From Gemmobacter lanyuensis (GTDB lineage: Bacteria > Pseudomonadota > Alphaproteobacteria > Rhodobacterales > Rhodobacteraceae), in NCBI RefSeq assembly GCF_014652355.1, contig NZ_BMYQ01000001.1, positions 494,180-558,179 of the forward strand: a stretch of 64,000 nucleotides of DNA, written 5' to 3'. Shown here one piece after another: positions 25,111-34,200 of this stretch (its first letter is position 1; each line of letters begins with the position of its first letter). A program made the position numbers and the translations under genes. The notes beneath the pieces are model-generated. The model worked only from the letters and a program-made list of their open reading frames with translations. It searched no databases and had not been told where the DNA came from.

Positions 25111-27444
25111 TCAGTGCAATTGCCCCTGCACGGTTTCGGTAAGATCTGTCAACGAAAACGGCTTGGGCAGGAAAACTGCGTTCGGCACCCGGACCTGCAT
25201 GTCGCTCAGACAGTCTTCGGCATAGCCGGAGACAAAGATAACCCGCACGTTCGGGCGCCGCTCCAGCGCCTGTCGCACCCAGCTTGGCCCGTCCATACCG
25301 GGCATCACCACGTCCGTGACAAACACGTCAACCTCCAATGCCTCGTCTTCAAGCGTCGCAAGCGCCGCCTCGGCGCTGTCCGCCTCAAGCACGGTATAGC
25401 CGCGCATCCGCAGCGCGCGTGAGGCAAAGGCGCGAACCGGCGCCTCATCCTCGACCAGAAGCACAACGCCTCCATCGCCCTTGCGCGGGGGCGGTCTTCG
25501 GCTTGCCACAGGTGCGGGGGCCTCGGCCGGTAGGGAATGGATCGGAAAATAGAGGTGAAAGACCGTGCCAAGCCCGATTTCACTGTCCACGAAGATGAAG
25601 CCGCCGGACTGTTTGACGATGCCATAAGCCGTTGAAAGGCCGAGACCCGTGCCCTCGCCCACGCGTTTTGTGGTGAAGAAAGGTTCAAACACCTTTTGAA
25701 GCCGCTCGGGCGGGATGCCGCAGCCGGTATCCAGCACCCGGATCACGGCATAATCCCCGGCCGGAACCAGCGCCCGGTCCCGCCGCAAATCCTCTTTCAA
25801 GGTCAGCGCCTCGGTCTCGATCCGGATCGTGCCGCCCTCGGGCATGGCGTCACGGGCATTGACCACGAGGTTCATCACCACCTGTTCCAGCTGCCGCCGA
25901 TCGGCGCGGATCGCCCCCAGATCAGGCGCATGGGCGAGGCGCAAGGTAATGCGTTCGCCGACCAGTCGATTGAGAAGATGGGTCAGGTCGGCCAGCACGT
26001 CCTCAAGGTCCAACCTTTCGGGTTTGAGCGTCTGCTTGCGCGAAAAGGCCAGCAATTGCCCCACCAGACTTGCTGCACGGTTGGCGTTCTGATGGATCTG
26101 CACCAGATCGGCATATTCCGGATCATTGCGGTCATGGCGCAGAAGAAGCAGGTCACAATGGCCCGAAATCGCGGTCAGCAGGTTGTTGAAATCATGTGCA
26201 ACGCCCCCTGCGAGCTGGCCGATGGCCTGCATTTTCTGGCTTTGGACAAACTGCGCCTCAAGCGTCTTGAGGGCCGTGGCATCATTCAGCACGGCAAGGA
26301 TACTGGGGCGTCCGGCCTCGACAATGCGACGCAAATGGACCTGGTAGAAAACATCCGCCTCGGCCTGGCGCAGACGCAGCACTTCGGCTCCTGCCGGGAT
26401 GCGTTCGGCCAGGACATCGCCCAGCCAGTCGCTGACAGACCGTCCGAGGCCTTCGAACAGGTCGCGGATGTCTGGCGTGGCTTCAGATGAAAGGTCGAGC
26501 GCTTCGCGCGCGGCCCGGTTGGCAATGCGCAGGCGACCGTCGCCCGCGAACTTGATCAAGGCGACCGGCACATGTTCGAAATCTGTCAAGGCGCTGTCGC
26601 TTGCCATGCTGGGGGGCAATGGCAGCAGATAGATCTCCCTCCGCTCGCCTGGACCCTCGACCTCGGCCAGAATGGCGCGCACCGGACCATCAAGGGCCGA
26701 AACCTGCACCTCTTCGCCCGATCGGAGCGGAAGGGTTGCAAAGATTCGGTCCAGGTGGCGCGGCCTGCCCCCCACCAGACGGCGCAGCGCCTCATTGCTG
26801 AACAGGATGACACCGGCCTTGTTGGCCACCAGCATGGGCAGGCTGAGATTTTCAGCACCGCGCCCTGCCCCCGTCCGATCCTGAAACTCATCAAGCCGCC
26901 ACAGAAACCGACGCGTCCCGATCCGATGCACGCAGAGCCGCATGTGCCCCTGACGTGTCACCACATCTTCGCGTGCGGCGCCTTGCAACAGCGCCCGGTT
27001 CTGCAGCCGGTAAAGGGTGGATGCGGGGCTGGCGAAATGATCCTGCAGCGTCGCCATCAGGGTCAGGCCGTCACGCCGACCAAACCGCGCCTCTGCCGCA
27101 GGGTTCTGGTAGCCGATCCGGCCCGACCGGTCGGTGGTGAAACAGGGGCTGTTGTCCTGCCCCATGAGCGCAGCCATGACCCGTGTCTGGCGCAATTGCG
27201 CCCAGTGGTCGGCCATGACAATGCCGCGCACGACCAGAATGAGCAGGCACAGCGTCAGCCCGGTCAGTGCTGCGGCATGGCGCAGCGCAGCGTCATCCGT
27301 CAGCAGCATGGCCGCCACCGCGATCATCACCGCCCCCAGAAGCAGACCGATCTGACCGGAAACCCCCTGGGCCGCCGTCACCACGGCCGAGGTCCAGCCG
27401 CCCCCCCGGGGGTTCGCGCGCGAATCTGCGGGGGTGCCCGCCAT
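25111..27444 (-). CDS. cckA: Hybrid histidine kinase CckA
   Basis: The 777-residue protein is the cell-cycle kinase/phosphatase that feeds the ChpT-CtrA relay; in Rhodobacter this relay controls motility and gene transfer agent production. Two membrane helices (residues about 34-80) are followed by PAS regions, then the HisKA helix QKMQAIGQLAGGVAHDFNNL with the phospho-His. The ATPase domain has DTGCGIPP and GTGLGLSTAYG, and a C-terminal receiver has the phospho-Asp in VFVTDVVMPGMDG. I chose ATG 27444, preceded by GGAGGCC. A CtrA site lies 47 bp upstream. Confidence 0.93.
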   Translation of the reverse strand: MAGTPADSRANPRGGGWTSAVVTAAQGVSGQIGLLLGAVMIAVAAMLLTDDAALRHAAALTGLTLCLLILVVRGIVMADHWAQLRQTRVMAALMGQDNSPCFTTDRSGRIGYQNPAAEARFGRRDGLTLMATLQDHFASPASTLYRLQNRALLQGAAREDVVTRQGHMRLCVHRIGTRRFLWRLDEFQDRTGAGRGAENLSLPMLVANKAGVILFSNEALRRLVGGRPRHLDRIFATLPLRSGEEVQVSALDGPVRAILAEVEGPGERREIYLLPLPPSMASDSALTDFEHVPVALIKFAGDGRLRIANRAAREALDLSSEATPDIRDLFEGLGRSVSDWLGDVLAERIPAGAEVLRLRQAEADVFYQVHLRRIVEAGRPSILAVLNDATALKTLEAQFVQSQKMQAIGQLAGGVAHDFNNLLTAISGHCDLLLLRHDRNDPEYADLVQIHQNANRAASLVGQLLAFSRKQTLKPERLDLEDVLADLTHLLNRLVGERITLRLAHAPDLGAIRADRRQLEQVVMNLVVNARDAMPEGGTIRIETEALTLKEDLRRDRALVPAGDYAVIRVLDTGCGIPPERLQKVFEPFFTTKRVGEGTGLGLSTAYGIVKQSGGFIFVDSEIGLGTVFHLYFPIHSLPAEAPAPVASRRPPPRKGDGGVVLLVEDEAPVRAFASRALRMRGYTVLEADSAEAALATLEDEALEVDVFVTDVVMPGMDGPSWVRQALERRPNVRVIFVSGYAEDCLSDMQVRVPNAVFLPKPFSLTDLTETVQGQLH

Positions 27445-27490
27445 GCCTCGGCCTCCTGATACCATCCGGGGCCATTGCGCCTTGAAAAGG

Positions 27491-27505
27491 TTAATTGCCC
27501 GTTAA
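27491..27505. promoter_or_regulatory. CtrA binding site upstream of cckA
   Basis: TTAATTGCCCGTTAA is a full TTAA-N7-TTAA CtrA motif located 47-61 bp upstream of the cckA start. It suggests feedback of CtrA on its own kinase gene. Confidence 0.75.
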
Positions 27506-27541
27506 TGGCATCCTGAAAAATCCGCGCAGATCATTCAACCT

Positions 27542-28702
27542 TTAGGTGTTTCTCTGCAGCACCGCGACATAAAAGCCATCGCCACCGTCCAGCGGCGTCA
27601 GACGCCGATCCTGGTGCAGGCTCCAGCCCGGCTGCCGGGCCAGAAAGGCGTCAATCTGACCGCGGTTTTCAGCCGTCAGCAGCGAACAGGTCGCATAGCC
27701 AAGCCATCCCCCCGCCCGCACCAGACCTGCGGCGCGGTCCAGAATATCAGATTGAATCTTCAGGAGATTTTCAAGCTTTTCGGGGGTGATCAGCCATTTC
27801 CCCTCGGGCGCGCGGCGCCAACTGCCCGACCCGGAACAGGGCACATCGGTCAAGACCAGATCAAACGGTGCCTGCCGGTCCAGATCGGCGCTTTGGGACA
27901 GGGTCACACGCACCCCGGCGCGTGTCGCGCGGGCTGGCAGATCGCGCATCCGCCGCGGATCGGCATCATGGGCAAACAGCCGCAATTTCGCGCGCCCCGC
28001 CATGGCGAGCGTCTTGCCCCCACCCCCGGCGCAATAATCCAGCACCCTCATACCCTCGGTCAGCGGCAGCGCCTCGACCACGGCCTGAGAGGCGGCGTCC
28101 TGCAGCTCGACCCGACCCTCGGTAAAGGCGGCCAGCGTCTGCACCTTGCGGGGGTTCGTCATCACCTCAAGCGCGGTTTCGGCCAGCGGATGGGGGCGGG
28201 TCTCCACACCTTCCGCTGCCAGTTCGGCCTGCACAGCCTCGCGCGTGCTGCGCGCACGATTCACCCGCAGGAACACGGGCGCGCGGTGGCGCATCGCCGC
28301 GGCAATCGGCGCCAAATCATCGCCAAGGTCTTGTTGCAACTGAGGAAAAATCCAGTCGGGCAAATCGAGCGCGGCAGCCCCCGTCGGCGCAGCCCCAGCG
28401 TCTTCTGGTCCAATGGGTGCCGGCGCGTGGCCTTCACCGGTAAAGAGCGGCGCGGGGTCCACGCCCGCGGTTCGCAAACCGCCAAGGATCAGCCCGCGCC
28501 CGGTTTCGCCCCCGCCCAGCACCGCATGGCTGCGACGGCACCGCAGCGCATCAAACACCAGATCACGGATGGCATTGCGGTCACCCGAACCGGCAAAGCG
28601 GCTGGCCCGCGCCCAGTTGACCAGCGCCTGTTCGGCGGGCGTGCCGCCCAGAATGCGGTCCAGAATGGCCATGGCGGCGGAAAGGCGGGCGGCGGGTGTC
28701 AT
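27542..28702 (-). CDS. RsmB/NOP2-family rRNA cytosine-C5 methyltransferase
   Basis: This 386-residue protein has an N-terminal RsmB-like helical region (residues 1-130) and a SAM-dependent methyltransferase domain. The SAM loop is VLDYCAGGGGKTLAMAG. The two catalytic cysteines are in LTDVPCSGSGSWRR and YATCSLL, as in m5C RNA methyltransferases. Its target is probably 16S rRNA, but the exact position cannot be read from sequence. Its start overlaps the stop of the upstream SDR gene by 4 bp. Confidence 0.88.
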   Translation of the reverse strand: MTPAARLSAAMAILDRILGGTPAEQALVNWARASRFAGSGDRNAIRDLVFDALRCRRSHAVLGGGETGRGLILGGLRTAGVDPAPLFTGEGHAPAPIGPEDAGAAPTGAAALDLPDWIFPQLQQDLGDDLAPIAAAMRHRAPVFLRVNRARSTREAVQAELAAEGVETRPHPLAETALEVMTNPRKVQTLAAFTEGRVELQDAASQAVVEALPLTEGMRVLDYCAGGGGKTLAMAGRAKLRLFAHDADPRRMRDLPARATRAGVRVTLSQSADLDRQAPFDLVLTDVPCSGSGSWRRAPEGKWLITPEKLENLLKIQSDILDRAAGLVRAGGWLGYATCSLLTAENRGQIDAFLARQPGWSLHQDRRLTPLDGGDGFYVAVLQRNT

Positions 28703-29448
28703 GCCTTACGCTCCTGCAAAGTATTGCCGCCATCGACGACAAGGGTGGTTCCATTGACATAAGCGGCCTCGGCCGAAGCCAGAAAGCGGACGCAGGCCGC
28801 GACCTCGGCCGGGGTTCCGGCGCGGCCCGGCGGCGTCGCGGCGGCGGCGCGCAGTTCTTCGGGGGTTGAGGCCTCGGTCGCAATCCAGCCCGGCGCCACG
28901 GCATTGACCGTAACGCCCTGCCGCGCGACCTCGAGCGCAAGCGCATGGGTCAGCCCGACCATCCCGGCCTTGGCGGCGGAATAGGCTGCCTCACCGGGGT
29001 TCGACACACGCGGCCCGGTGACAGAGGCCATCATCACCACCCGCCCAAACCCCGCAGCCAGCATGGCGGGCAGGAAGGCATGGGTCACGCGAAAGGCGGT
29101 GTGCAGGCTGACATCCACTGCGCGCAGCCAGCCGTCTTCGGTCAGATCGGTAAAGGCAGTCTGTTCGGCGGGCTGCGAAAGGCTGCCCATGCCGGCATTG
29201 TTCACCAGCACCGACACCGGGCCGACGGCATCGCGCAACTGCAGCACCTGTGCCGGGTCGGTCAGATCGGCGATATGGGCGGTGACATCCAGCCCCTCGG
29301 CCCGCAATTCGGCGGCGCGGTCATGGATGCGGGCGGAGGTGGCGCAGATCGCCACCGCATCCCCGGCCGCAGCAAGCGCACGGGCCACGGCGATGCCGAT
29401 ACCGCCCGGCGCCCCTGCGCCTGTCACCAATACCCGCCGCTGCGCCAT
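28699..29448 (-). CDS. Short-chain dehydrogenase/reductase (FabG-like)
   Basis: The 249-residue protein has an NAD(P)-binding N-terminus (VLVTGAGAPGGIGIAVARALA), the NNAG motif (VLVNNAGMGS), the catalytic Ser in MMASVTG and YSAAKAG for Tyr and Lys, and the C-terminal VNGTTLVVDGG typical of the FabG group. The substrate is unknown. I chose ATG 29448. It is upstream of and overlaps the RNA methyltransferase gene by 4 bp. tRNA-Cys lies just upstream on the same strand. Confidence 0.87.
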   Translation of the reverse strand: MAQRRVLVTGAGAPGGIGIAVARALAAAGDAVAICATSARIHDRAAELRAEGLDVTAHIADLTDPAQVLQLRDAVGPVSVLVNNAGMGSLSQPAEQTAFTDLTEDGWLRAVDVSLHTAFRVTHAFLPAMLAAGFGRVVMMASVTGPRVSNPGEAAYSAAKAGMVGLTHALALEVARQGVTVNAVAPGWIATEASTPEELRAAAATPPGRAGTPAEVAACVRFLASAEAAYVNGTTLVVDGGNTLQERKA

Positions 29449-29549
29449 GATTGCCCCTATCAACCGAAGCCGGACCCATACCTGACGCCAAAGACCCCGG
29501 TCAAGCAAGCCCGGGGAAAAGTGCATCGAAACAAGGATCTGGAGAAGTC

Positions 29550-29623
29550 TGGAGGCGGGTACCGGAATCGAACCGGTCTTCACGGATTTGCAATCCGCTG
29601 CGTAACCTCTCCGCCAACCCGCC
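29550..29623 (-). tRNA. tRNA-Cys (GCA anticodon)
   Basis: On the minus strand a cloverleaf runs from GGCGGGTT (acceptor) through the D arm (GGCGGAGAGGTTACGC) and the anticodon stem and loop GCGGATTGCAAATCCGT, with anticodon GCA. It ends with the T arm ACCGGTTCGATTCCGGT and acceptor ACCCGCC. The discriminator is T and CCA is encoded. The variable loop is short, so it is a class I tRNA. Confidence 0.95.
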
Positions 29624-29700
29624 GTTCCTTCGAGGTAACAGGCGTTTAGCGCGACGGGCGACCAAGCGCAAGACAGGTTTCACATAATCTTGGCCTTTTC

Positions 29701-31482
29701 CTATTCCTGCCGCACATAGCGCCCCGGCGCGGGGTCGAGCGGGGCATAGCCCAGATCGGCGCGGCCCATGGGGGGCGGTGCGATGGGGGCGCCGCCGTCC
29801 TGTCGGACCAGCCAGTCAGCCCAGGGGGCCCACCAGCTTCCGGTTTGGCGCGGCGTCGCGGCGGCCCAATCCTCGGCTGCGGGGTGATGGTCGCCGGGGC
29901 GATGCTGCATCAGCCGGAACGAGGCGCGCGGATTGCCCGGCGCGGCGACGATCCCGGTGTTATGCCCGCCGGACACCAGCGCAAAGCTCACTTCACCCGG
30001 CAAGGCCCAGGTCAGCTTGAAGACCGAATGCCAGGGCGCGATGTGATCGGCCTCGGTTGCTACGGCGAAGACCGGCAGGTCGATGTCTTGCAAAAAGACC
30101 GGTGCGCCGCCTGCCTCCATCCGCCCTTCGGCCAGGTCATTGTCCAGAAACATCCGGCGCAGATATTCGGAATGCATGCGCCAGGGCATCCGCGTGGCAT
30201 CGCGGCTCCAATCCCCCAGGTCGGTTTCGCCGTCGCGTTCGCCCAGCAGATATTCCCGCACCATGCGCGACCAGATCAGATCCTGCGATTTCAGCAACGA
30301 GAAGGTCCCCGCCATCGCCGTCTTGTCGAGATAGCCGTCGAGCCACATCATGTCGTCGAGCAGGGCAAGCTGCGCCTCGCTGGTGAAAAGCGTGAGCTCC
30401 CCGGCCTCGGTAAAGTCGACCTGCGCGGCCAGAAGGCTGAGCGAGGCGAGCCGCCGGTCCCCCTCTCGCGCCATGGCGGCGGCGGCCACCGTCAGCAGCG
30501 TCCCCCCCAGACAATAGCCCAGACCATGCACCTGCGCCGCCCCGGTGATCGCCGACACCGCATCGAGCGCGGCCATGACGCCCAGTTTGCGATAGTCCTC
30601 AAACCCAAGATCGCGGTCTTCGGGGCCGGGGTTCTTCCACGAGATGCAGAAGACGGTGAACCCCTGCCCGACCAGCCAGCGGATGAGCGACTCCTGCTCC
30701 GAAAGATCAAGGATGTAATATTTCATGATCCAGGCCGGCACGATCAGCAGCGGCAGGGGATGCACCTGCGCGGTGGTGGGGCTGTACTGGATCAGCTCGA
30801 TCAGACGGTTGCGATAGACCACCTGCCCCGGCGTTGCGGCCAGATCGCGGCCCAGCTTGCGCTGGGGCGCGGGGTGCTGCCCGGTCAGGGAACTGGCCAT
30901 ATCCTCCAGCCAGAACCCCGCGCCGCGGATCAGGTTCTGCCCGGATTCGGCCTGTGTGCGCGCCAGCACCTGCGGGTTCGTCAGCGGGAAGTTCGAGGGC
31001 GCCACCATGTCGAGCCATTGGCGCGCATAGAATTCCACCAACCGCTCATGCCGCCGCTCCACGCCGGGCACATCGGTGGTGGCATTGTGCCACCATTGCT
31101 GCGCCAGAAGAAAGCCCTGCGACCAAGCTGCAAAGGGCTGTGCCTGCCAAGCAGGGTCAAGGAAACGGCGGTCCTGTTTCAAGGGCGCAATGGCGCCCGC
31201 CCCATCGCCGCCAGACGTGGCCGCAGTCAGGCGCTGCCATTTCCGCGCGAATTTCCAGGCGAGTTCGGCCTGTTTCCCGGGGCTGATCGCCAGATGGGCG
31301 GCCCAATCCGCCCAAGCGAGCCCCAGCGCGAGCGGCGAAAGCCCCAGCGCCGCGCGGCCCATGCGGGCATGGAACAACCGGTCAATTGTGCGGAAAGCCT
31401 CTTCCGCCGCCTGTTTCTCAGGGTCGTGCTGGGGGGCGGCCGACAGCGGTGCCTCTGCCACGCCCCGTCGGCCGGTTTTCAT
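29701..31482 (-). CDS. phaC: Class I poly(3-hydroxyalkanoate) synthase
   Basis: The 593-residue protein polymerises (R)-3-hydroxyacyl-CoA into PHA granules. The lipase-like box GYCLGGTLL places the catalytic Cys at about residue 324, the Asp lies in VATEADHIAPW and the His in VSGGHNTGIV. Length and the N-terminal region fit class I. I chose ATG 31482, four bases after the phasin stop, so phasin and synthase form an operon. No phaA, phaB or depolymerase gene is in the window. Confidence 0.95.
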   Translation of the reverse strand: MKTGRRGVAEAPLSAAPQHDPEKQAAEEAFRTIDRLFHARMGRAALGLSPLALGLAWADWAAHLAISPGKQAELAWKFARKWQRLTAATSGGDGAGAIAPLKQDRRFLDPAWQAQPFAAWSQGFLLAQQWWHNATTDVPGVERRHERLVEFYARQWLDMVAPSNFPLTNPQVLARTQAESGQNLIRGAGFWLEDMASSLTGQHPAPQRKLGRDLAATPGQVVYRNRLIELIQYSPTTAQVHPLPLLIVPAWIMKYYILDLSEQESLIRWLVGQGFTVFCISWKNPGPEDRDLGFEDYRKLGVMAALDAVSAITGAAQVHGLGYCLGGTLLTVAAAAMAREGDRRLASLSLLAAQVDFTEAGELTLFTSEAQLALLDDMMWLDGYLDKTAMAGTFSLLKSQDLIWSRMVREYLLGERDGETDLGDWSRDATRMPWRMHSEYLRRMFLDNDLAEGRMEAGGAPVFLQDIDLPVFAVATEADHIAPWHSVFKLTWALPGEVSFALVSGGHNTGIVAAPGNPRASFRLMQHRPGDHHPAAEDWAAATPRQTGSWWAPWADWLVRQDGGAPIAPPPMGRADLGYAPLDPAPGRYVRQE

Positions 31483-31486
31483 GGGA

Positions 31487-31846
31487 TCACCCCACCTTGC
31501 CGGTGGCCACCTTGGCGAGAGCTGCAGTTTCCTCACCCGCGTTACGCATCGCCTGTTCGGCAATTTCGCCCACCGATTTCGCAAGTTTGGTGGTTTCGGC
31601 AGTATAATCGCTCAGCGCGTGCTGCCAGAATTCCGACCAGAGATTGAGGGCCGCAGCAGGATCGCGCAGTGTCGAGAGTTCGGCCAAAAGGGCGCGGTCG
31701 CGTTCCATCCGGTCTTTCACGAAACCGAGGATTTCGATGTTCTGGCGCAGCAGCGCCTCGGCCATGCGCGCCTGCGGCCGCATCAGCAGCGTCGCGTCCA
31801 GGCTGGGCAGATTCATCCATGCGGCCATCTTGTCCGTCGCAGTCAT
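31487..31846 (-). CDS. Phasin family protein
   Basis: The 119-residue protein is helical and amphipathic without a signal peptide (QARMAEALLRQNIEILGFVKD, then AETTKLAKSVGEIAEQAMRNAGEE). It shows the Phasin_2-like pattern with a central FWQHALSDYT motif. Phasins coat PHA granules. The start ATG 31846 has GGTGAGG upstream. It lies directly before phaC. A Fnr-type site about 65 bp upstream suggests oxygen control. Confidence 0.8.
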   Translation of the reverse strand: MTATDKMAAWMNLPSLDATLLMRPQARMAEALLRQNIEILGFVKDRMERDRALLAELSTLRDPAAALNLWSEFWQHALSDYTAETTKLAKSVGEIAEQAMRNAGEETAALAKVATGKVG

Positions 31847-31904
31847 GTCCTCACCTCCATCATCATGATGCAGCGCAGCGTAACACTGCTGCGGCGCGGC
31901 GTCA

Positions 31905-31918
31905 TTGATCTTGCGCAA
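31905..31918. promoter_or_regulatory. Possible Fnr/FnrL site upstream of the phasin gene
   Basis: TTGATCTTGCGCAA fits the Fnr pattern TTGAT-N4-ATCAA in the left half and three of five bases (CGCAA) in the right half. The centre is about 65 bp upstream of the phasin start. It is an imperfect site and could be chance. Confidence 0.35.
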
Positions 31919-31937
31919 GCTTGGGCCGGGAAAATGC

Positions 31938-31968
31938 AAAAGGCCCGGCGCTTAGGCCGGGCCTTCCG
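31938..31968 (-). terminator. Terminator of the Rieske/hydroxylase operon
   Basis: AAGGCCCGGC, loop, GCCGGGCCTT, followed on the minus strand by TTTGCATTTT. It lies 16 bases beyond the Rieske gene stop and separates that operon from the phasin gene. Confidence 0.8.
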
Positions 31969-31983
31969 GAATTTCGGCAAGGA

Positions 31984-32295
31984 TCAGCCGATGTCGATCA
32001 CGACCATGCCACCGTCCAGCCGCGCGGGATAGGTGCGCAGGTTCACGCAGGCGGGCAGACGCTTGGCCTCACCGGTGCGGATGTCGAAAACGCCGGAATG
32101 TTTCGGGCATTCGATTTCATAATCCATCACCATGCCATCCGACAGATGGATGGCTTCATGCGTGCACAGACCATCGGTGCAGAACACCTCATCGCTGGCC
32201 GAGCGGTAGACGGCATAGGTGCGGCCGGCGTGGTCGAAGCGGGCAACACCCTCGCTTTCGATGCTGTCAAGGCTGCAGGCGGGGATCCAGGGCAT
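31984..32295 (-). CDS. Rieske [2Fe-2S] ferredoxin, MocE-like
   Basis: This 103-residue soluble ferredoxin has both Rieske ligand pairs: CTDGLCTHEAIHL and, 18 residues on, CPKHSGVFD. It opens MPWIPACSLDSI like the small Rieske ferredoxins that deliver electrons to oxygenases. It lies two bases after the stop of the membrane hydroxylase gene, so it is probably that enzyme's electron donor. No matching reductase gene is adjacent. Confidence 0.9.
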   Translation of the reverse strand: MPWIPACSLDSIESEGVARFDHAGRTYAVYRSASDEVFCTDGLCTHEAIHLSDGMVMDYEIECPKHSGVFDIRTGEAKRLPACVNLRTYPARLDGGMVVIDIG

Positions 32296-32297
32296 GA

Positions 32298-33317
32298 TCA
32301 GGCTCCTTTCCGGATGGCGGCCGCATTGGCGCGGGCCTTCTTCTTTTCGTAACGCGCCTGCATGCGGCGCTCTCCTTCCGGGGAACCGTCGTGCCAAGAC
32401 CCGAAAAGCTTGTCCAAAGGCACAAGCCCGTCACCGAAATTCACATCAAAATGCTTGTGATGCAGGTAGTGGGCATAGGCATGGCTGTCGATCGCCGTCT
32501 CGGGGCCAAGCTCCATCTTGTCGAAACCGATATGGCCGACGACCGCGCCGAAGCCCGCGTAATGCAACTGATAGAGCGCGAGCAGCGGGTTCGACGGCAG
32601 CACCAGATGCCAGAGCGCCACGGCGAAATAGGCCAACGCCTCTACCGGATGCATCGACAGCGACGACCAGGGCGACGGGTTCACCGAATTGTGGTGCACC
32701 GAATGGACCCATTTATAGAGCGGCTCGATATGGATCAGCCGGTGGATGACGAAGAAATGCGCCTCATGGATCACCGGCACCAGCAGCGCCACCAGCGCGA
32801 GATAAACCGGGTTTTCCGCGAATGAGAGCCAAGGCACATAGCCATTGGCATAGGCATAAAGAAAGCCCACCTGCACTGCCGTCCAGCTGGGCAGGCCCAC
32901 GCCAAAGCAGCGCAGAAAATTGTCGAGATTCTGGCTGCGGAACCAGAAGGCATCTGACGGCTGCTCGGACGGCCATTTGGCGTTGTATTTGAACCGCGTC
33001 CCCTGACCGCGCTGCACGTAAAGCCGCAGCTCGAACAGGCCGTAGAACACGAAAACCGCCGCCGCATTGACCGCGAAAAGCCATAGCACCCAGCCCCAAG
33101 CCAGCGTCTGCATCACCATCCGGTCGGGGATGATCCAGTGCCACCAGACCACGGCCGAGGCCGCGAAAAGCAGGTTCCACGGCAGGAAATACCCCGGCAG
33201 CCAGGCCAGAACCTTGAGCGGGTTCGGCGGCAACGCCCAGAAGGGGGCAATTTCCAGATGGGCATCAGGCGCCCAATCGCCGCGCTTGTTGCGCTTGCCG
33301 AATTTCAGATCGTCCAT
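32298..33317 (-). CDS. Sterol desaturase/fatty acid hydroxylase family membrane protein
   Basis: The 339-residue protein has about five to six membrane helices and the three histidine boxes of membrane di-iron oxygenases: HEAHFFVIH, HSVHHNSVNPS and HAYAHYLHHKHF. It would hydroxylate or desaturate a lipophilic substrate at the inner membrane with O2 and electrons from the adjacent Rieske ferredoxin. The substrate is unknown; the PanB-like gene 7 bases upstream suggests a branched or keto-acid compound in the same pathway. Confidence 0.88.
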   Translation of the reverse strand: MDDLKFGKRNKRGDWAPDAHLEIAPFWALPPNPLKVLAWLPGYFLPWNLLFAASAVVWWHWIIPDRMVMQTLAWGWVLWLFAVNAAAVFVFYGLFELRLYVQRGQGTRFKYNAKWPSEQPSDAFWFRSQNLDNFLRCFGVGLPSWTAVQVGFLYAYANGYVPWLSFAENPVYLALVALLVPVIHEAHFFVIHRLIHIEPLYKWVHSVHHNSVNPSPWSSLSMHPVEALAYFAVALWHLVLPSNPLLALYQLHYAGFGAVVGHIGFDKMELGPETAIDSHAYAHYLHHKHFDVNFGDGLVPLDKLFGSWHDGSPEGERRMQARYEKKKARANAAAIRKGA

Positions 33318-33324
33318 GATGCCC

Positions 33325-34116
33325 TCAGATCGATTGTGCCAAGGTTTCTAGCCGGTCCAGCTCTGCCGGGTCCATCCCGACCTGATGGTGCGGTTCGGGG
33401 TAGGTGCCGCCCTCGACATCCGCCGCGAAGGCGCGGAAGGCCGCCACACGCTGCGCCTGCAACCCGGCCTCAAGTGCCAGGAAATCGGCGTATTTCTTGG
33501 CGTGGCGCGGGTAATGCCCCGCATGGGTCCCCAGCACGTCCGAGCTGAACAGATATTGCGTATCGCAGGCCGACCCGCAGCCCATCCCCATCGTGATCAG
33601 CGGCGTGCGCCGGGTGATGAGATCCGCCAGCGGCACCGGCACGACCTCAACCTCGACACAGGCCGCGCCCGCGTTTTCCAGATCCTTCACCGCGCGCAGG
33701 ACGCGCAGCGCCTCATCGGCGGTCTTGCCGATGGCGCGGTAATTCGTCCAGGTGGCGCGGTTCGGCACCAGCCCGACATGGCCCGTCACCGGAATCGCCT
33801 CGGCGGCCATGGCCTCGATGAACCGGGGCGAATGGGAACAATAGACACTGTCTGCCCCACGGCGCAGCAGCTCAAACCCCAGCCGCACAGCCTCATCCGG
33901 GGTGGATACCGCGCCATGCGGCATCCCCGCCGAGAGGAAGGCATGGGGCACCGCCGCGCGGATCGCCTCAAAGTTATGGTCAGGCTCGCAAGAGAGGATG
34001 ACAATCCCCGCCTCGACCGCCGCTGCGGCCTCGGCCGCGCTGTCGACATGAAGTTGAAGCCATTTCTGCTGCCCCTTGCGGCTGTGCAGATCGTAAACCG
34101 TGATGCGTCGCGCCAT
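33325..34116 (-). CDS. Divergent PanB-like (ketopantoate hydroxymethyltransferase family) enzyme
   Basis: The 263-residue protein aligns by eye with PanB in the second half: VTGHVGLVPNRATW, the catalytic Glu region CVEVEVVPVPLADLI, and ITMGMGCGSACDTQYLFSSDVLG. In PanB the metal ligands and substrate contacts lie in GDSLGM and MKIEGG; here these positions read LSCEPDHNF and SVYCSHSP, so metal or substrate binding must differ. It probably runs a related aldol or C1 reaction, not pantothenate synthesis. No panC is present. Start ATG 34116 has GGAGGG before it. It leads a three-gene set with the hydroxylase and ferredoxin. Confidence 0.75.
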   Translation of the reverse strand: MARRITVYDLHSRKGQQKWLQLHVDSAAEAAAAVEAGIVILSCEPDHNFEAIRAAVPHAFLSAGMPHGAVSTPDEAVRLGFELLRRGADSVYCSHSPRFIEAMAAEAIPVTGHVGLVPNRATWTNYRAIGKTADEALRVLRAVKDLENAGAACVEVEVVPVPLADLITRRTPLITMGMGCGSACDTQYLFSSDVLGTHAGHYPRHAKKYADFLALEAGLQAQRVAAFRAFAADVEGGTYPEPHHQVGMDPAELDRLETLAQSI

Positions 34117-34200
34117 GTTGGTCCCTCCGTCGTTGACGCAGGGATAAAGCCGCTTCGGTCAGGATGCGCGGCTTTCCTTGATCAGATCACATCAAGTCCG

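Noticed and set aside
33325-34116. Ordinary panB for pantothenate synthesis
   Set aside because: The GDS and EGG metal and substrate motifs are changed and panC is absent. The operon partners are an oxygenase and a Rieske ferredoxin.
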